This document shows positions 51,864 through 60,860 of a DNA stretch of 64,000 nucleotides, piece by piece. How positions within the stretch are numbered: position 1 is the first letter of the stretch; every line of letters starts with the position of its first letter. The notes under the pieces were generated by a model that was not told the DNA's origin, did not search any database, and was given only the letters and a program-made list of their open reading frames with translations. This stretch comes from Ulvibacterium marinum (GTDB taxonomy: Bacteria; Bacteroidota; Bacteroidia; Flavobacteriales; Flavobacteriaceae): assembly GCF_003626755.1 (NCBI RefSeq), contig NZ_RBCJ01000003.1, forward strand, positions 625,859-689,858. Direction: 5' to 3'. Made by a program: the position numbers and the translations under genes.

Positions 51864-53075
51864 TCAAAGGCGTTCCCACTTTTCTATTTCAAACTTTTCT
51901 TTGATTTCTGATATGTCCCTACCTATCTTCATCAAATTTTTTGGTCGGTATGTTTCCAATTGTTGCATCCTCAATACAACGGATTCATGCAATGTATGCG
52001 TTTCAAAAGGTGAAATATAGCGATGCTGCCATAGATTGAAATATACTCTGGAAACCCATTTATCCTTTGGAACTGAAGTGTTTTTTTTCCGTGCCTCCCG
52101 TTGTTTTTTGGCGGCCCGGTTTTTTTTGATCAATTTCGGCCATAATTCGGCTATATGCCACATCCGGGTTAATGATTTGTTCTTTGGTTGTAAATGCAAA
52201 TCGTCGATTACCTCACCATTGATTTTTAGGTGTATGAGTTCCTTTGCTTTGTCCACCTTAATATAAATCCCTTTTTTCCTAGCCTCTACCAACATCCACT
52301 CCAGGGCAATATGGCTCAATCCGGATTTCTCCGGTGCATAGGAGCCACCTACGTCACAATGGACTCCGGCGAACCACACTTGCCTAATATCCTGAGTTTC
52401 ATTTTTTGGTTTGCCCCACTTGTTCTGCCGAAAAAATGCACGCCGTTCATCTATGGATATGGCATGGCGCACGTTGATAACACTTTTGTTGGTTGTGGTT
52501 GATTGTAAAGTCACAGGATTCCAAACCCAACCTACGGAGGTAACCGTATCCCAAAGGCCGAGAAAATGAATTGTTATAGTACGACTAAATGTTTTTTTGA
52601 ATTTTCCTGAAATGGAGTCGCCCAAAGCTTTTCCTGTGCTGTCTTTGGGATACTTCGAGAATTTTTGGTTCCAATAGATTTGCATGGCCTCGGGTATCAG
52701 GTTTTCACAGTTTGGATGCAGTAGGCCACATACATCAATGAAGCCGGCAAGAGCCCTTACCGTATAGGCCCCTCTGCTAAAACCAAAAAAGAAAAGCTGG
52801 TCCCCTTCCTCGTAATGCTCCATCAAGAACTTATAGGCTTCCATGATATTGCTACTGAGTCCATAACCAAAAGCCTGGCCCAATATATACTTCAGTTTTT
52901 TGGTAATTGGATTAAAAGCGTCATAGGTACTTGGGGTACCCACTCCCGGGTCGTAATACACCAACTGATTTTCAGGATTTTTCTCCAAAGCCGTAAAGAG
53001 ATGTACAACATTGGATGGTTTTTCCCCAAAATCATTGGAAGTACCGTCGCAGCAGATGATGATGTTTTTTGCCAT
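51864..53075 (-). CDS. DUF2235 alpha/beta-hydrolase (Tle1-like phospholipase family)
   Basis: The 403-residue protein starts 'MAKNIIICCDGTSNDFGEKPSNV' and has the nucleophile elbow GFSRGAY (98-104, Ser100), both hallmarks of DUF2235. 'SVGWVWNPV' and 'WFAGVHCDVGGSYAP' near 225-240 bring the Asp/His part of the triad. DUF2235 includes the type VI lipase effectors Tle1 and stand-alone hydrolases of unknown substrate. No signal peptide or membrane helix is seen. A basic stretch (KKNRAAKKQREARKK near 335) precedes the C-terminus. A 108-bp gap separates it from the peptidoglycan-binding gene upstream. Confidence 0.88.
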   Translation of the reverse strand: MAKNIIICCDGTSNDFGEKPSNVVHLFTALEKNPENQLVYYDPGVGTPSTYDAFNPITKKLKYILGQAFGYGLSSNIMEAYKFLMEHYEEGDQLFFFGFSRGAYTVRALAGFIDVCGLLHPNCENLIPEAMQIYWNQKFSKYPKDSTGKALGDSISGKFKKTFSRTITIHFLGLWDTVTSVGWVWNPVTLQSTTTNKSVINVRHAISIDERRAFFRQNKWGKPKNETQDIRQVWFAGVHCDVGGSYAPEKSGLSHIALEWMLVEARKKGIYIKVDKAKELIHLKINGEVIDDLHLQPKNKSLTRMWHIAELWPKLIKKNRAAKKQREARKKNTSVPKDKWVSRVYFNLWQHRYISPFETHTLHESVVLRMQQLETYRPKNLMKIGRDISEIKEKFEIEKWERL

Positions 53076-53183
53076 GTTTTTCTATAATTTGTCAGTATCG
53101 AATCATAATAAGATCACGCCATGGATGGATGAGCTTTGTATTGCATTATTGTCTTCACACCACCCACGGTAAAAAAAGGGTGT

Positions 53184-54446
53184 CTACATATTGGTCATCT
53201 CCTCCATAGCTTTCCTGGCGTAACCGGCTCCAAAATTAGAATCTATGTTTAGCGATTCTTCCCTTCCCAAAGTGTATAACAGACTGTTAACCCCTGCTTT
53301 GGTATAAGCCACAACAAGATCGGTAAGCACATTATAGGCCCCTTTGGTTTTCTTTTGGGAGGTATTCAGTTCACCATAGCTTTTTGAGGCGAACTGGGCG
53401 CAGCTAATGGTTTTATCAAAATTATTGATATAGCTTCGCCCCGATATTACCTGACAACCTGCTGAAAAATTCCAAGATCCAATTCCCGACCAATGAATGT
53501 TAATGGAATTGTTTACTTGAATTCCCTTTAGGTTCCCGTTCTGGTCCCTTATTTTCAAATCCTTGGATGTCAATGAATTGTCGTTGTCCCAGTCCCGTAG
53601 CACTAAAACCCCTTTCCAATTCAACGGCTTTGCTGCACGATATATCTTCCTTTCCTGTGTTATTTTATGCCATCCAAATCGGTACTCGTGCTGACCTTCC
53701 ACCAAAAATGGTTCGTCAAAACGACCCTTTCGCGTTTTCTTGTTGTAGGCCGCAGCCTGATTGGGATCTGTGGAGCCCCAAAATTTGAAGACTTGACCAT
53801 TGATCAAAAGCACGAAAAGATCATCATTGGCCCGATCGTATACTTCTTTATCGTGTTCACGGCGGATTCCTATAAGATGGATTTTATCTCGGTCAAACTT
53901 CCAATCATCAATTTTTCGGGTTGAGTAGGTCTTTTTCATTGTATTGACATGCTCTAGAATAGGACCGGGATTTGCCTTGTAAAATTCCTTAGCCTGGTTA
54001 AGCAATGTGAACCAATCATCATATTCCTTTGTTGGATTTGCTGCCGAGGCTAGACCCCAACTACAGACTTTTTTTTCTTCAGTCCAGCGGTTGACATGTT
54101 TTAGGGTGCCACTTCCTACAAAACCATCGGGAACCATTTTGTCGTCGCCATCTTCATCTACGGTTCTCACATATTCTTGAAAAAGACGGACTGCTGCCTG
54201 AGTGGCGTAATCAAAAACACCGATATTCATTCTATCGCCAAGAAAACCTGCCTTCTGTAAAAAGTGCTGCAAGTTTTCCACCGCTTTACCGTCGACTTTT
54301 CGAAACGAACGCCATTTGGTACGGTCATCATCCCTAAAGGTGACTTTGCCCACTAACAACCCATCCTTATGATAGGGCTTAAGAAAGTTTTTTCTGTCGT
54401 TAGGGTACTTGGAAGCATCACAACTGCCGAGATAGAGTAAGGCCAT
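53184..54446 (-). CDS. peptidoglycan-binding protein with YkuD-like C-terminal motif
   Basis: Residues about 50-115 contain a peptidoglycan-binding-1 module ('VENLQHFLQKAGFLGDR', 'DYATQAAVRLFQEYVR', 'DGFVGSGTLKHV'). The C-terminal third has 'INIHWSGIGSWNFSAGCQVIS' in pieces (INIHWSG and SAGCQV, near 325-345), a His...Ser-x-Gly-Cys pattern like L,D-transpeptidase or carboxypeptidase active sites. Together these suggest a cell-wall-acting enzyme. There is no Sec signal: a short LYLGSC at the very start cannot form a lipoprotein signal, and an in-frame stop lies just upstream. Export, if any, would need a dedicated machine. It lies 12 nt after the EEP nuclease gene. Confidence 0.75.
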   Translation of the reverse strand: MALLYLGSCDASKYPNDRKNFLKPYHKDGLLVGKVTFRDDDRTKWRSFRKVDGKAVENLQHFLQKAGFLGDRMNIGVFDYATQAAVRLFQEYVRTVDEDGDDKMVPDGFVGSGTLKHVNRWTEEKKVCSWGLASAANPTKEYDDWFTLLNQAKEFYKANPGPILEHVNTMKKTYSTRKIDDWKFDRDKIHLIGIRREHDKEVYDRANDDLFVLLINGQVFKFWGSTDPNQAAAYNKKTRKGRFDEPFLVEGQHEYRFGWHKITQERKIYRAAKPLNWKGVLVLRDWDNDNSLTSKDLKIRDQNGNLKGIQVNNSINIHWSGIGSWNFSAGCQVISGRSYINNFDKTISCAQFASKSYGELNTSQKKTKGAYNVLTDLVVAYTKAGVNSLLYTLGREESLNIDSNFGAGYARKAMEEMTNM

Positions 54447-54457
54447 GATCGTGTTGT

Positions 54458-55624
54458 TTATTGATTATCCATAACTTTTAATTTTTCCAGATACTGATCG
54501 CTAAAATCGATTTTGATTTCTACCCAAAGTGGTAGGTGGTCACTGGCCTGAAAGGTGCGCCATTCGTCATAATAAGCTCTTAGGGACGCATCCGTTTTTC
54601 TGGCAGCGGTTAGACTTGCAATCTGGTTATTTAATTTTTTCTTTGCCGTTTTTGAGGTCGCTGTTTTCAAAGCCGCCCGGGCCGTTTTCAACTTGTCGGC
54701 AATACGTTCCTTCATAATCGGTTTGTAGATCCCATAATCCTCGTCCCTAAAGATGCTGTTGAAAAATTGAATGACCCGATCTTTACGCTCAGGTTCCAAA
54801 AAGGCCAATTCGTTCTTTTTGGACCGAAAGGAAATCTGATCGTAGAATTTGGTTTGGTCCCTATTACTGCCCTTATTATTGGTTACGACCGTAAAGCCAT
54901 TTTTTTCCAATGCATTGAAACCGGCACTACCTGCTTTTTTAATATTGAAATCCCCCACCAGAATATGATTGGAATCACTGTGTTTCGCCTCTTTGGCAAT
55001 ATACTTGGCCACGGCTTCTATTTCCTGTACCCTACGTTGATATTTTACCGAACTGGGGCTGTTGGAGCCAAAAAAGATATGCACTGTGGAAAAGAAAAAT
55101 TTAAACCAACCGGATTGAAAATCAACGCCAAAGGGTGTACGGGCAAACTGTCTTTTTTTGGAAGCCACCTCACTGATCATAAGTTTTGGGGGTAGGACGA
55201 TCTCGCCCGCAATACCGGTAAAGGTCACTTTGCTCTTATTGTAGATGAACCCAAGCCGTTCCTGGTTCCCGCCAATGCTGCTATGCGTTACATCGGTGAC
55301 GATATAGTCATAGTCCTTGTCCAAAATGTTCATAACACGCTTTAACGGCCATAAATCGGTACATATTTCTTGTATGGCGATTACGTCGAAATGGTTGATA
55401 ATCTCAGCAATGTAGTAAAAGGATTCATAAAGACGCGGTCCATAATTGAAGCGGTCATCATCAAAATTTCTGAGGTTCCACGTACCAAGAATGAGTGATT
55501 CCGAGGTTTTTTTGCTCGGGAAACGCTCGTCCTTCAACTGTTTCCTCAAGCGCTGTAGACCTTCTACCGTACGTAAGCGAAGGTCGGCATTCTTCAATTT
55601 TTTAAGCGGATAATAGTAAGGCAT
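54458..55624 (-). CDS. endonuclease/exonuclease/phosphatase (EEP) family protein
   Basis: The 388-residue protein shows the DNase I-like motif set: 'LGTWNLRNF' (Asn50), 'VIAIQEIC' (Glu86), 'VHIFFGSNS' with a catalytic-type His, 'HILVGDFNIKKAG' (Asp/Asn) and the final 'ASDHLPLWV' (Asp-His). A Lys/Ala-rich helical insertion (about 310-355) precedes the last motif. EEP enzymes cleave phosphodiesters in DNA, RNA or lipids; no signal peptide is present, so a nucleic-acid substrate in the cytoplasm is most likely. It is 12 nt from each neighbour, firmly inside the minus-strand array. Confidence 0.88.
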   Translation of the reverse strand: MPYYYPLKKLKNADLRLRTVEGLQRLRKQLKDERFPSKKTSESLILGTWNLRNFDDDRFNYGPRLYESFYYIAEIINHFDVIAIQEICTDLWPLKRVMNILDKDYDYIVTDVTHSSIGGNQERLGFIYNKSKVTFTGIAGEIVLPPKLMISEVASKKRQFARTPFGVDFQSGWFKFFFSTVHIFFGSNSPSSVKYQRRVQEIEAVAKYIAKEAKHSDSNHILVGDFNIKKAGSAGFNALEKNGFTVVTNNKGSNRDQTKFYDQISFRSKKNELAFLEPERKDRVIQFFNSIFRDEDYGIYKPIMKERIADKLKTARAALKTATSKTAKKKLNNQIASLTAARKTDASLRAYYDEWRTFQASDHLPLWVEIKIDFSDQYLEKLKVMDNQ

Positions 55625-55635
55625 AATTTTTAGTT

Positions 55636-57633
55636 TTATCGGGTTTCATCTTCATGTTGTGCGGGTTTTACGAGTTCTAGAAAGTGTTCGTAGATCATGA
55701 CCATGGCCAAGGTATCCAGTTCGCAATATTTCAAAAGGGCTTTTTGTATTTCCTGTATTTCTTCCTCATCCATATCGGTATATTGAAGCTTACCATAAGC
55801 GGTAAGTGCAGCTCCGCCATCACTGATGGATTCAATTTCGGATAAGGATTTTTCAATGGCCTCCTCGGACCAATCCTCGAAAATGGGGGGCAGGTTCTTA
55901 TAAGGACTCGAAACGGTGTTCCTATTAACAGTAAGCCAAACATGATCGTCCGAAAAATTAAGGGAAGACATATTAAGAACACCTATGGGTCGGGAATACT
56001 TTTCTTGGAGTTTTTTGCTTGTTTCCAAAATCGCAGGAAGCACATCCTTGATGGAATTGGATCCTTTGGTAAGTGGATTATAATAGTAATCCTTGACCAC
56101 ATCCAAAAGGTCTACCATGTTGCGCTTCCCTTGCCACTTTATCGCGGAACCCTGGGTACTTTTTGTGATGTGTTGAATGAAATCCATAAGTGCTTTCTTG
56201 TCCGGTTCATCGGAATCGTTCAATTGTTTATAAACAGCATTCAAGACCGTATTTTCATGGTTGGAATACCTGAAGATACTACCGTTATCCCCTGATAAAG
56301 CACCCTTTAAGGCTCGTACAAAATCGAAATTAGGAAAGACGCCGGCTTTTACATTTAAATATTCCGATGCATGTTCAATAGTTCCATCCGTATTTACTTT
56401 ATGATGGGAGAACTGAAAGGCAACTTGCTCATAAGGATGTCGCCCTATATGAAATGGTAAGGCCGATGCACTAGTTTCAAAGTCAATGAAGTGCAAGGGA
56501 TAGGTCCATGCATCCATTTCCGCTTTCAAACCTTTTACATCTACATAAATGGAAGTATCCGCATTGGCCTCCTTTTGAATTTGAAGCCAATTTCGTTCGG
56601 TACCCGACAATTTTCCGTCCTCTTTTTTAAATTTGATATCATCCTTGGTCACCTCTGACATGAAGAACTTCTTCTTTTCGAACAGTTGGATTCCACGCTG
56701 GTAATACAGCCCACCGATATCGATGACGGCCGGTCGCTCAAAGTCCGCCGCTTTCCATTGATGTTGTTTTGTAAAGCAATGTTCATATCCGGAATCCAGT
56801 CCATTTTCCCTTTCCGCCTTGGTGGTCTTGAATTCACAATTTTTACAGGCTGAATAGGCCGTAGGCCAGTTAGCATATTCGTCGTTTACATAATAGGACT
56901 TCAATTGCTCTACAGCTTCCTTAAAGGAGAGGTCCTTATGGTATTTGTGGACATCGCTTTCAATATCCGCGACGATGTGGGTGATATCAACTTTAGTTAA
57001 GACCGAGGTCCCCAAATCATTCAACGATTTCGCCAATACCTTGATTCCCGTCCTATGGCCCACTGTTTTGGTGATTCGAAACAATTGGTTCAGTCCATCG
57101 ATCGAGGCTTTTTTGGAAGTATCCGCCATCATAATGTAAGACTCCACCTTGAAATCGGGAAAGCATAACTGTACCACATATTTCTGAAAGGCGATATCGA
57201 ACAAATAGGCTTTCCATCCACTTTTTAAACCACCCCGTGCCCCGACAAAAAGGTGCTCTTCATCGGAATCGAAGGATTTGGCCTTTACTTCTATCAATTG
57301 AATGGTATCCCCTTTTTTGACTAGAATATCGGTCCGTACAAATAGGTCCTCATGTAGAAAAGCCGCTTCGTATATCGTTGTATCCTCTTCTCTAAGCAGA
57401 TTTCGGGTCCTATACCATAGTGCTTCATAGTCCCAGTCCTCGCCTTCTATTAAGATGCCTTCGGGGAATGACATTCGGGCCAATTCCTCTACCTGAAAAC
57501 CTCCATTTGCCAAGGCTTCCAAAAAACTGTCCTCTAGCTTGGCATTGGCATAGGAATCCTTGTTGGTAAAGAACAATTTGTTCGGACATTCCAAACCGAG
57601 TTTAAATCGGGATTTTGTGAGTACGCGCATCAT
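55636..57633 (-). CDS. DUF2779 protein: Cas4-like PD-(D/E)xK nuclease plus DEDD-type domain
   Basis: The 665-residue protein opens with 'MRVLTKSRFKLGLECPNKLFF', as in Cas4/AddB-like nucleases, and continues with 'VRTDILVKKG' (Asp102) and 'IQLIEVKAKS' (Glu115, Lys117), the PD-(D/E)xK core. Cys16 plus 'ACKNCEF' and 'GYEHC' (near 265-290) could bind an iron-sulfur cluster. From about 380, 'HFIDFETSASALPF' starts the DUF2779 region, whose Asp/Glu pair resembles a DEDD exonuclease. 'LLKYCELDTLAMVMIYEHF' near the end supplies the last Asp. DUF2779 proteins are found outside CRISPR loci; their function is unproven. Confidence 0.85.
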   Translation of the reverse strand: MMRVLTKSRFKLGLECPNKLFFTNKDSYANAKLEDSFLEALANGGFQVEELARMSFPEGILIEGEDWDYEALWYRTRNLLREEDTTIYEAAFLHEDLFVRTDILVKKGDTIQLIEVKAKSFDSDEEHLFVGARGGLKSGWKAYLFDIAFQKYVVQLCFPDFKVESYIMMADTSKKASIDGLNQLFRITKTVGHRTGIKVLAKSLNDLGTSVLTKVDITHIVADIESDVHKYHKDLSFKEAVEQLKSYYVNDEYANWPTAYSACKNCEFKTTKAERENGLDSGYEHCFTKQHQWKAADFERPAVIDIGGLYYQRGIQLFEKKKFFMSEVTKDDIKFKKEDGKLSGTERNWLQIQKEANADTSIYVDVKGLKAEMDAWTYPLHFIDFETSASALPFHIGRHPYEQVAFQFSHHKVNTDGTIEHASEYLNVKAGVFPNFDFVRALKGALSGDNGSIFRYSNHENTVLNAVYKQLNDSDEPDKKALMDFIQHITKSTQGSAIKWQGKRNMVDLLDVVKDYYYNPLTKGSNSIKDVLPAILETSKKLQEKYSRPIGVLNMSSLNFSDDHVWLTVNRNTVSSPYKNLPPIFEDWSEEAIEKSLSEIESISDGGAALTAYGKLQYTDMDEEEIQEIQKALLKYCELDTLAMVMIYEHFLELVKPAQHEDETR

Positions 57634-57690
57634 ATTTAGTACAAATAATAGACTTCAGTTTATGTTAGGGTCACCTTTATTAAAATTGAA

Positions 57691-58134
57691 TTAGTCCGTA
57701 TCTTTTTTCGAGAACAACGTGTCCGATATTACATCTATCTTTTCGACGAATTTGTTAAAGGAAAAACCTGCCAAAAAGGATATCGCACAATAGAACATTA
57801 CACTTTTACTATAATTCACATCAGGGGAATTGGAAATGCTCATCAGGCCCCCAATGATCATGAAGTAGGCAAATACCCCGATAATGGCACTAATAATGGG
57901 CCTAAATACATACCACCAGGTCCAATTCATTTTAAAGTTGTTGTTGCCCAAATTTTGATAAAAACCCCGGATGCAATAGATAGTACCGCCAATACCCCCT
58001 GAGCAAGCTATATAAACCAAGATGTTCAACAATTGCTTTTCAAACGGATTACAGGTATATATCCATATCGGCAGGGCTACCAACAGACAAATGGCGAGCA
58101 GCAAATAGATTCCGATAATGTTGACTGGTTTCAT
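57691..58134 (-). CDS. four-helix membrane protein of unknown function
   Basis: The 147-residue protein has four hydrophobic segments (about 5-25, 34-54, 77-97 and 109-126) separated by short polar loops, and a charged C-terminus (EKIDVISDTLFSKKDTD). No family is recognised. It lies 32 nt after the membrane amidohydrolase gene and 57 nt before the DUF2779 gene, so it is probably cotranscribed and may partner the amidohydrolase at the membrane. Confidence 0.72.
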   Translation of the reverse strand: MKPVNIIGIYLLLAICLLVALPIWIYTCNPFEKQLLNILVYIACSGGIGGTIYCIRGFYQNLGNNNFKMNWTWWYVFRPIISAIIGVFAYFMIIGGLMSISNSPDVNYSKSVMFYCAISFLAGFSFNKFVEKIDVISDTLFSKKDTD

Positions 58135-58165
58135 AAGAATGGTTTTTTAGTGAACATTTGCTGAT

Positions 58166-59920
58166 TTATAGGGATCCCGGCAATGAACTCGTTAAGAATT
58201 CGGTGGGGTTTTGGTAGGCTATGCGCTCCCATTTCCTGGAACCCAATGTGTTTTGCATATCGATCCAATATTGCTTCTCGGTCTTGTGATTGCTCACCAC
58301 ATAAAAGTCGGTACCGAACAGAACCCGGTTGCTTATATTTGGGTTATCCAGTATTTCGGATAATAAGCTTAAATAGTTAAGGTCATGGGAGGTATAGCTT
58401 ACATCTGTATATACATGGTTAAATTGCATTAGCATGGTGGAGATGATAGAGAACCAATCTACCCAGTGCCAGTAACTATATAGTTTGGCTATATTATCCA
58501 AATTACCTTTTAGGTCCAGGCCATTCCGGGGATCTTTGATGATGGCATTGGCTTCACGATATCGGTCTTGGGACAAGAATTTGTCCCACATCTCTGCACT
58601 TCCGTAATGCGCTAGGTTGATTTTTAAATTATGAAGGGTTCTTGTAATTTCTCCATTTTCATAACCAAACAGCATTTTCAAATCACCATCCTTGTCAAAG
58701 GTTTCTACCACATTGTTTAATAGGGGTTTGTGTAATAGGCAGAGGTAATTCAAAGGATGCGTAAAGTTCTTTTGAAAGTGCTTGTTCTTTAGCTCATGAA
58801 AACGCATTTTTCCAAAAGTTCTCTTCTCGTTTTCATCCTTTTTATACACCTCTTCGAAAATGGGGTGATAGTCGTAGTCTTTTCCGAGGTTCTTTAATTT
58901 TCCGCGGTAATATACCGGGCCAATAGAGCAATGTGTAGTGATAGGGATATTTTCTTGTTGGCAATATAACCACAGGGGAAGCAAGTTTTTATCGAACGCA
59001 TAGTAACCTAAGGCTGGGTAGATCTTAATTCCGGCGCAACCACCTTCAATATAGTCCTTCATCAAACATTCCTCTAAAACAATGTTATCCGGATTGTCCG
59101 TGTTTAGATTCAAGAATTCTTTTTTCTGGGATTGCCTTTCTATACGTCTCGGATCCACAAAAATAAAGGGGTAGCAGGTATCCATATTATTCGCTTTCAG
59201 TCGCAATACCTCCTTCATCTGGTCGGGATAGGATTCCTCCACCGGACCGGCGTCCATGTACTCCATGTCCATTGGCAAAACAACGAACTTGGTGCCTACG
59301 GGATATTGCTGTTCGAGACTGTTGAAAATATAGGCCTGTCCATCATTGGAAGTAAAACGTACAATATTGATGTATCGCAATAAAAATTCGAGACGTTCCG
59401 GGCCAACAGCCTTTTTGATTCTCCCCCAAGCATATTTTTTTATAGTGCGTCGTACATTTCTAAAAATCAAGACAATAAATACTAAAAGAAGTATGGAATT
59501 CCAAGAACTTCCCAAATCGGGCATAATCGGACATAATACATCAACAAAATGACAGCAAAGCCAACCTAACCAAGTGCCTTGTAGGGAGGGGAGAATAAGT
59601 TCTATGAGGTAATAGGCAAAAATTAACCAAATTATAATTAAAAAGGCATTGTAAATTTTTGTAATCCCAGGGGTTTGTGTCCAGAATTTCTTTTTCTTAT
59701 AGGCCTCGTGTTTCTTGTTGCGCCCTGTAAAAGAAAACTCTTGCTTGTTACGGTTTAAATAGGCCTTGATACGATTCACCATATAACCTGTGGCCAACCA
59801 TTTGTAAAAAGGCCAAGGAAAGATTTGTTTTGCCATGTACTTTGGCGTGTGCTTCTTGGTAAAGGTATGCGTATGGGCATTGATAAAAGGGGCTTCTGTA
59901 TTCAATCGATTTTCTGACAT
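58166..59920 (-). CDS. membrane-embedded amidohydrolase-family protein
   Basis: The 584-residue protein begins with 'FINAHTHTF' (His16, His18), the first metal ligands of amidohydrolase-2-type barrels. Later come 'GGCAGIKIYPALGYY' (about 292-306), 'IPITTHCSIGP' (about 325-335), 'INLAHYGSAEMW' and 'VLFGTDFYVVS' (late Asp), completing the metal-dependent hydrolase set. Unusually, two membrane helices (about 90-110 and 141-155) and a basic region sit between the first His pair and the rest of the barrel. The substrate is unknown. The next gene in the transcript encodes a four-helix membrane protein. Confidence 0.8.
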   Translation of the reverse strand: MSENRLNTEAPFINAHTHTFTKKHTPKYMAKQIFPWPFYKWLATGYMVNRIKAYLNRNKQEFSFTGRNKKHEAYKKKKFWTQTPGITKIYNAFLIIIWLIFAYYLIELILPSLQGTWLGWLCCHFVDVLCPIMPDLGSSWNSILLLVFIVLIFRNVRRTIKKYAWGRIKKAVGPERLEFLLRYINIVRFTSNDGQAYIFNSLEQQYPVGTKFVVLPMDMEYMDAGPVEESYPDQMKEVLRLKANNMDTCYPFIFVDPRRIERQSQKKEFLNLNTDNPDNIVLEECLMKDYIEGGCAGIKIYPALGYYAFDKNLLPLWLYCQQENIPITTHCSIGPVYYRGKLKNLGKDYDYHPIFEEVYKKDENEKRTFGKMRFHELKNKHFQKNFTHPLNYLCLLHKPLLNNVVETFDKDGDLKMLFGYENGEITRTLHNLKINLAHYGSAEMWDKFLSQDRYREANAIIKDPRNGLDLKGNLDNIAKLYSYWHWVDWFSIISTMLMQFNHVYTDVSYTSHDLNYLSLLSEILDNPNISNRVLFGTDFYVVSNHKTEKQYWIDMQNTLGSRKWERIAYQNPTEFLTSSLPGSL

Positions 59921-59965
59921 AGTATTCCTGTTGGTAAAAGTTTTAAGTATCCCTTTGTTCTTCCA

Positions 59966-60859
59966 TTATTCTTGAAATTGCGTAGCGAACTTCACCCTTT
60001 CCTCTACAATGGGCATCCAACCTTTTTGATCTATAAGATTTTTAAGATCGGACCACTCCAAAAAAGTTATCTGCTTAAAAATAATGCGGACCATCCCGGC
60101 ATATAAATTTATTTCATGTCCGGAAAAATAGAGTCCGGTCGCTAATCGCCGTTGTTCATTGCTGTCATCCTCGGCAAGTAAAAAATCAAGTGAGTCGTCC
60201 CAAATTTGTACCGCCCTTGGACCTCTTTGGCGCGAAAGACTTATTCTTCGAAGGCCACATACCCTAATGGTCTCTTTTCCGCGAGGGTCATTATTACGTG
60301 CCTTGATTACCCCTGATCGCAGGAATTCGAAATGCTCATAGGGATCTAAGTCCTTTTCAAAAGGATTTATCAATAGGGGTTTCTCTTTCCGTACATCGGT
60401 CTTTTTTGGATCTTCCGCCTTAAATACTCCATGATTGCGGGCTTTCCTCTTTGGGGCTATTGGAAATAAGGCACTTTTATACTTCTGATTGCAGATGGCA
60501 CAGGAGAGCAAATAATTTTCCCATTCATAGGCCAGCCACCAGTAGCCCTTTTCGGTAATGGCAGGAATTTTTCGTCCTTTCAATTTACGGCTATTGGCCA
60601 ACTCGGTCCCTTCGGCCACCAATTCTTGTAATTCACTTTTGGGCCGGTAATGCTCTACATCACCATGCGCCGACACCTGAATTTCACAATACCCACACTT
60701 CTGATGTTGGGCTTTCATAAAATGGGGTTTCAGATCCTGCCAGAATTTATCCTTGAAATCGGGCCATCCGTTGTTATTGGGCAAGCCTAAGGCCTGTAGC
60801 TGCTCCTTACTTCGTTGCTTCAGTCCATTGGGTCGTCTAGGTCGCTTAAACTGTAGCAT
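59966..60859 (-). CDS. HNH nuclease of the TIGR02646/PtuB-like type
   Basis: The 297-residue protein has 'KCGYCEIQVSAHGDVEHYRPK' (Cys55, Cys58, Glu69-His70) and 'GYWWLAYEWENYLLSCAICNQKYKS' in segments (Cys120, Cys123, then Asn and Lys). This is the zinc-supported HNH layout of PtuB and TIGR02646 proteins. The same layout occurs at the N-terminus of the ATPase encoded immediately upstream, with the shared GYxWLxYxWxNxxLSCxxC core. A helical C-terminal part (about 200-297) may contact the ATPase. One nucleotide separates the two genes, which supports a joint complex of the Septu type. Confidence 0.85.
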   Translation of the reverse strand: MLQFKRPRRPNGLKQRSKEQLQALGLPNNNGWPDFKDKFWQDLKPHFMKAQHQKCGYCEIQVSAHGDVEHYRPKSELQELVAEGTELANSRKLKGRKIPAITEKGYWWLAYEWENYLLSCAICNQKYKSALFPIAPKRKARNHGVFKAEDPKKTDVRKEKPLLINPFEKDLDPYEHFEFLRSGVIKARNNDPRGKETIRVCGLRRISLSRQRGPRAVQIWDDSLDFLLAEDDSNEQRRLATGLYFSGHEINLYAGMVRIIFKQITFLEWSDLKNLIDQKGWMPIVEERVKFATQFQE

Positions 60860-60860
60860 G

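Noticed and set aside
55636-57633. Cas4 of a CRISPR-Cas system
   Set aside because: The N-terminus is Cas4-like, but no repeat array, Cas1 or Cas2 is present and the protein continues into DUF2779.
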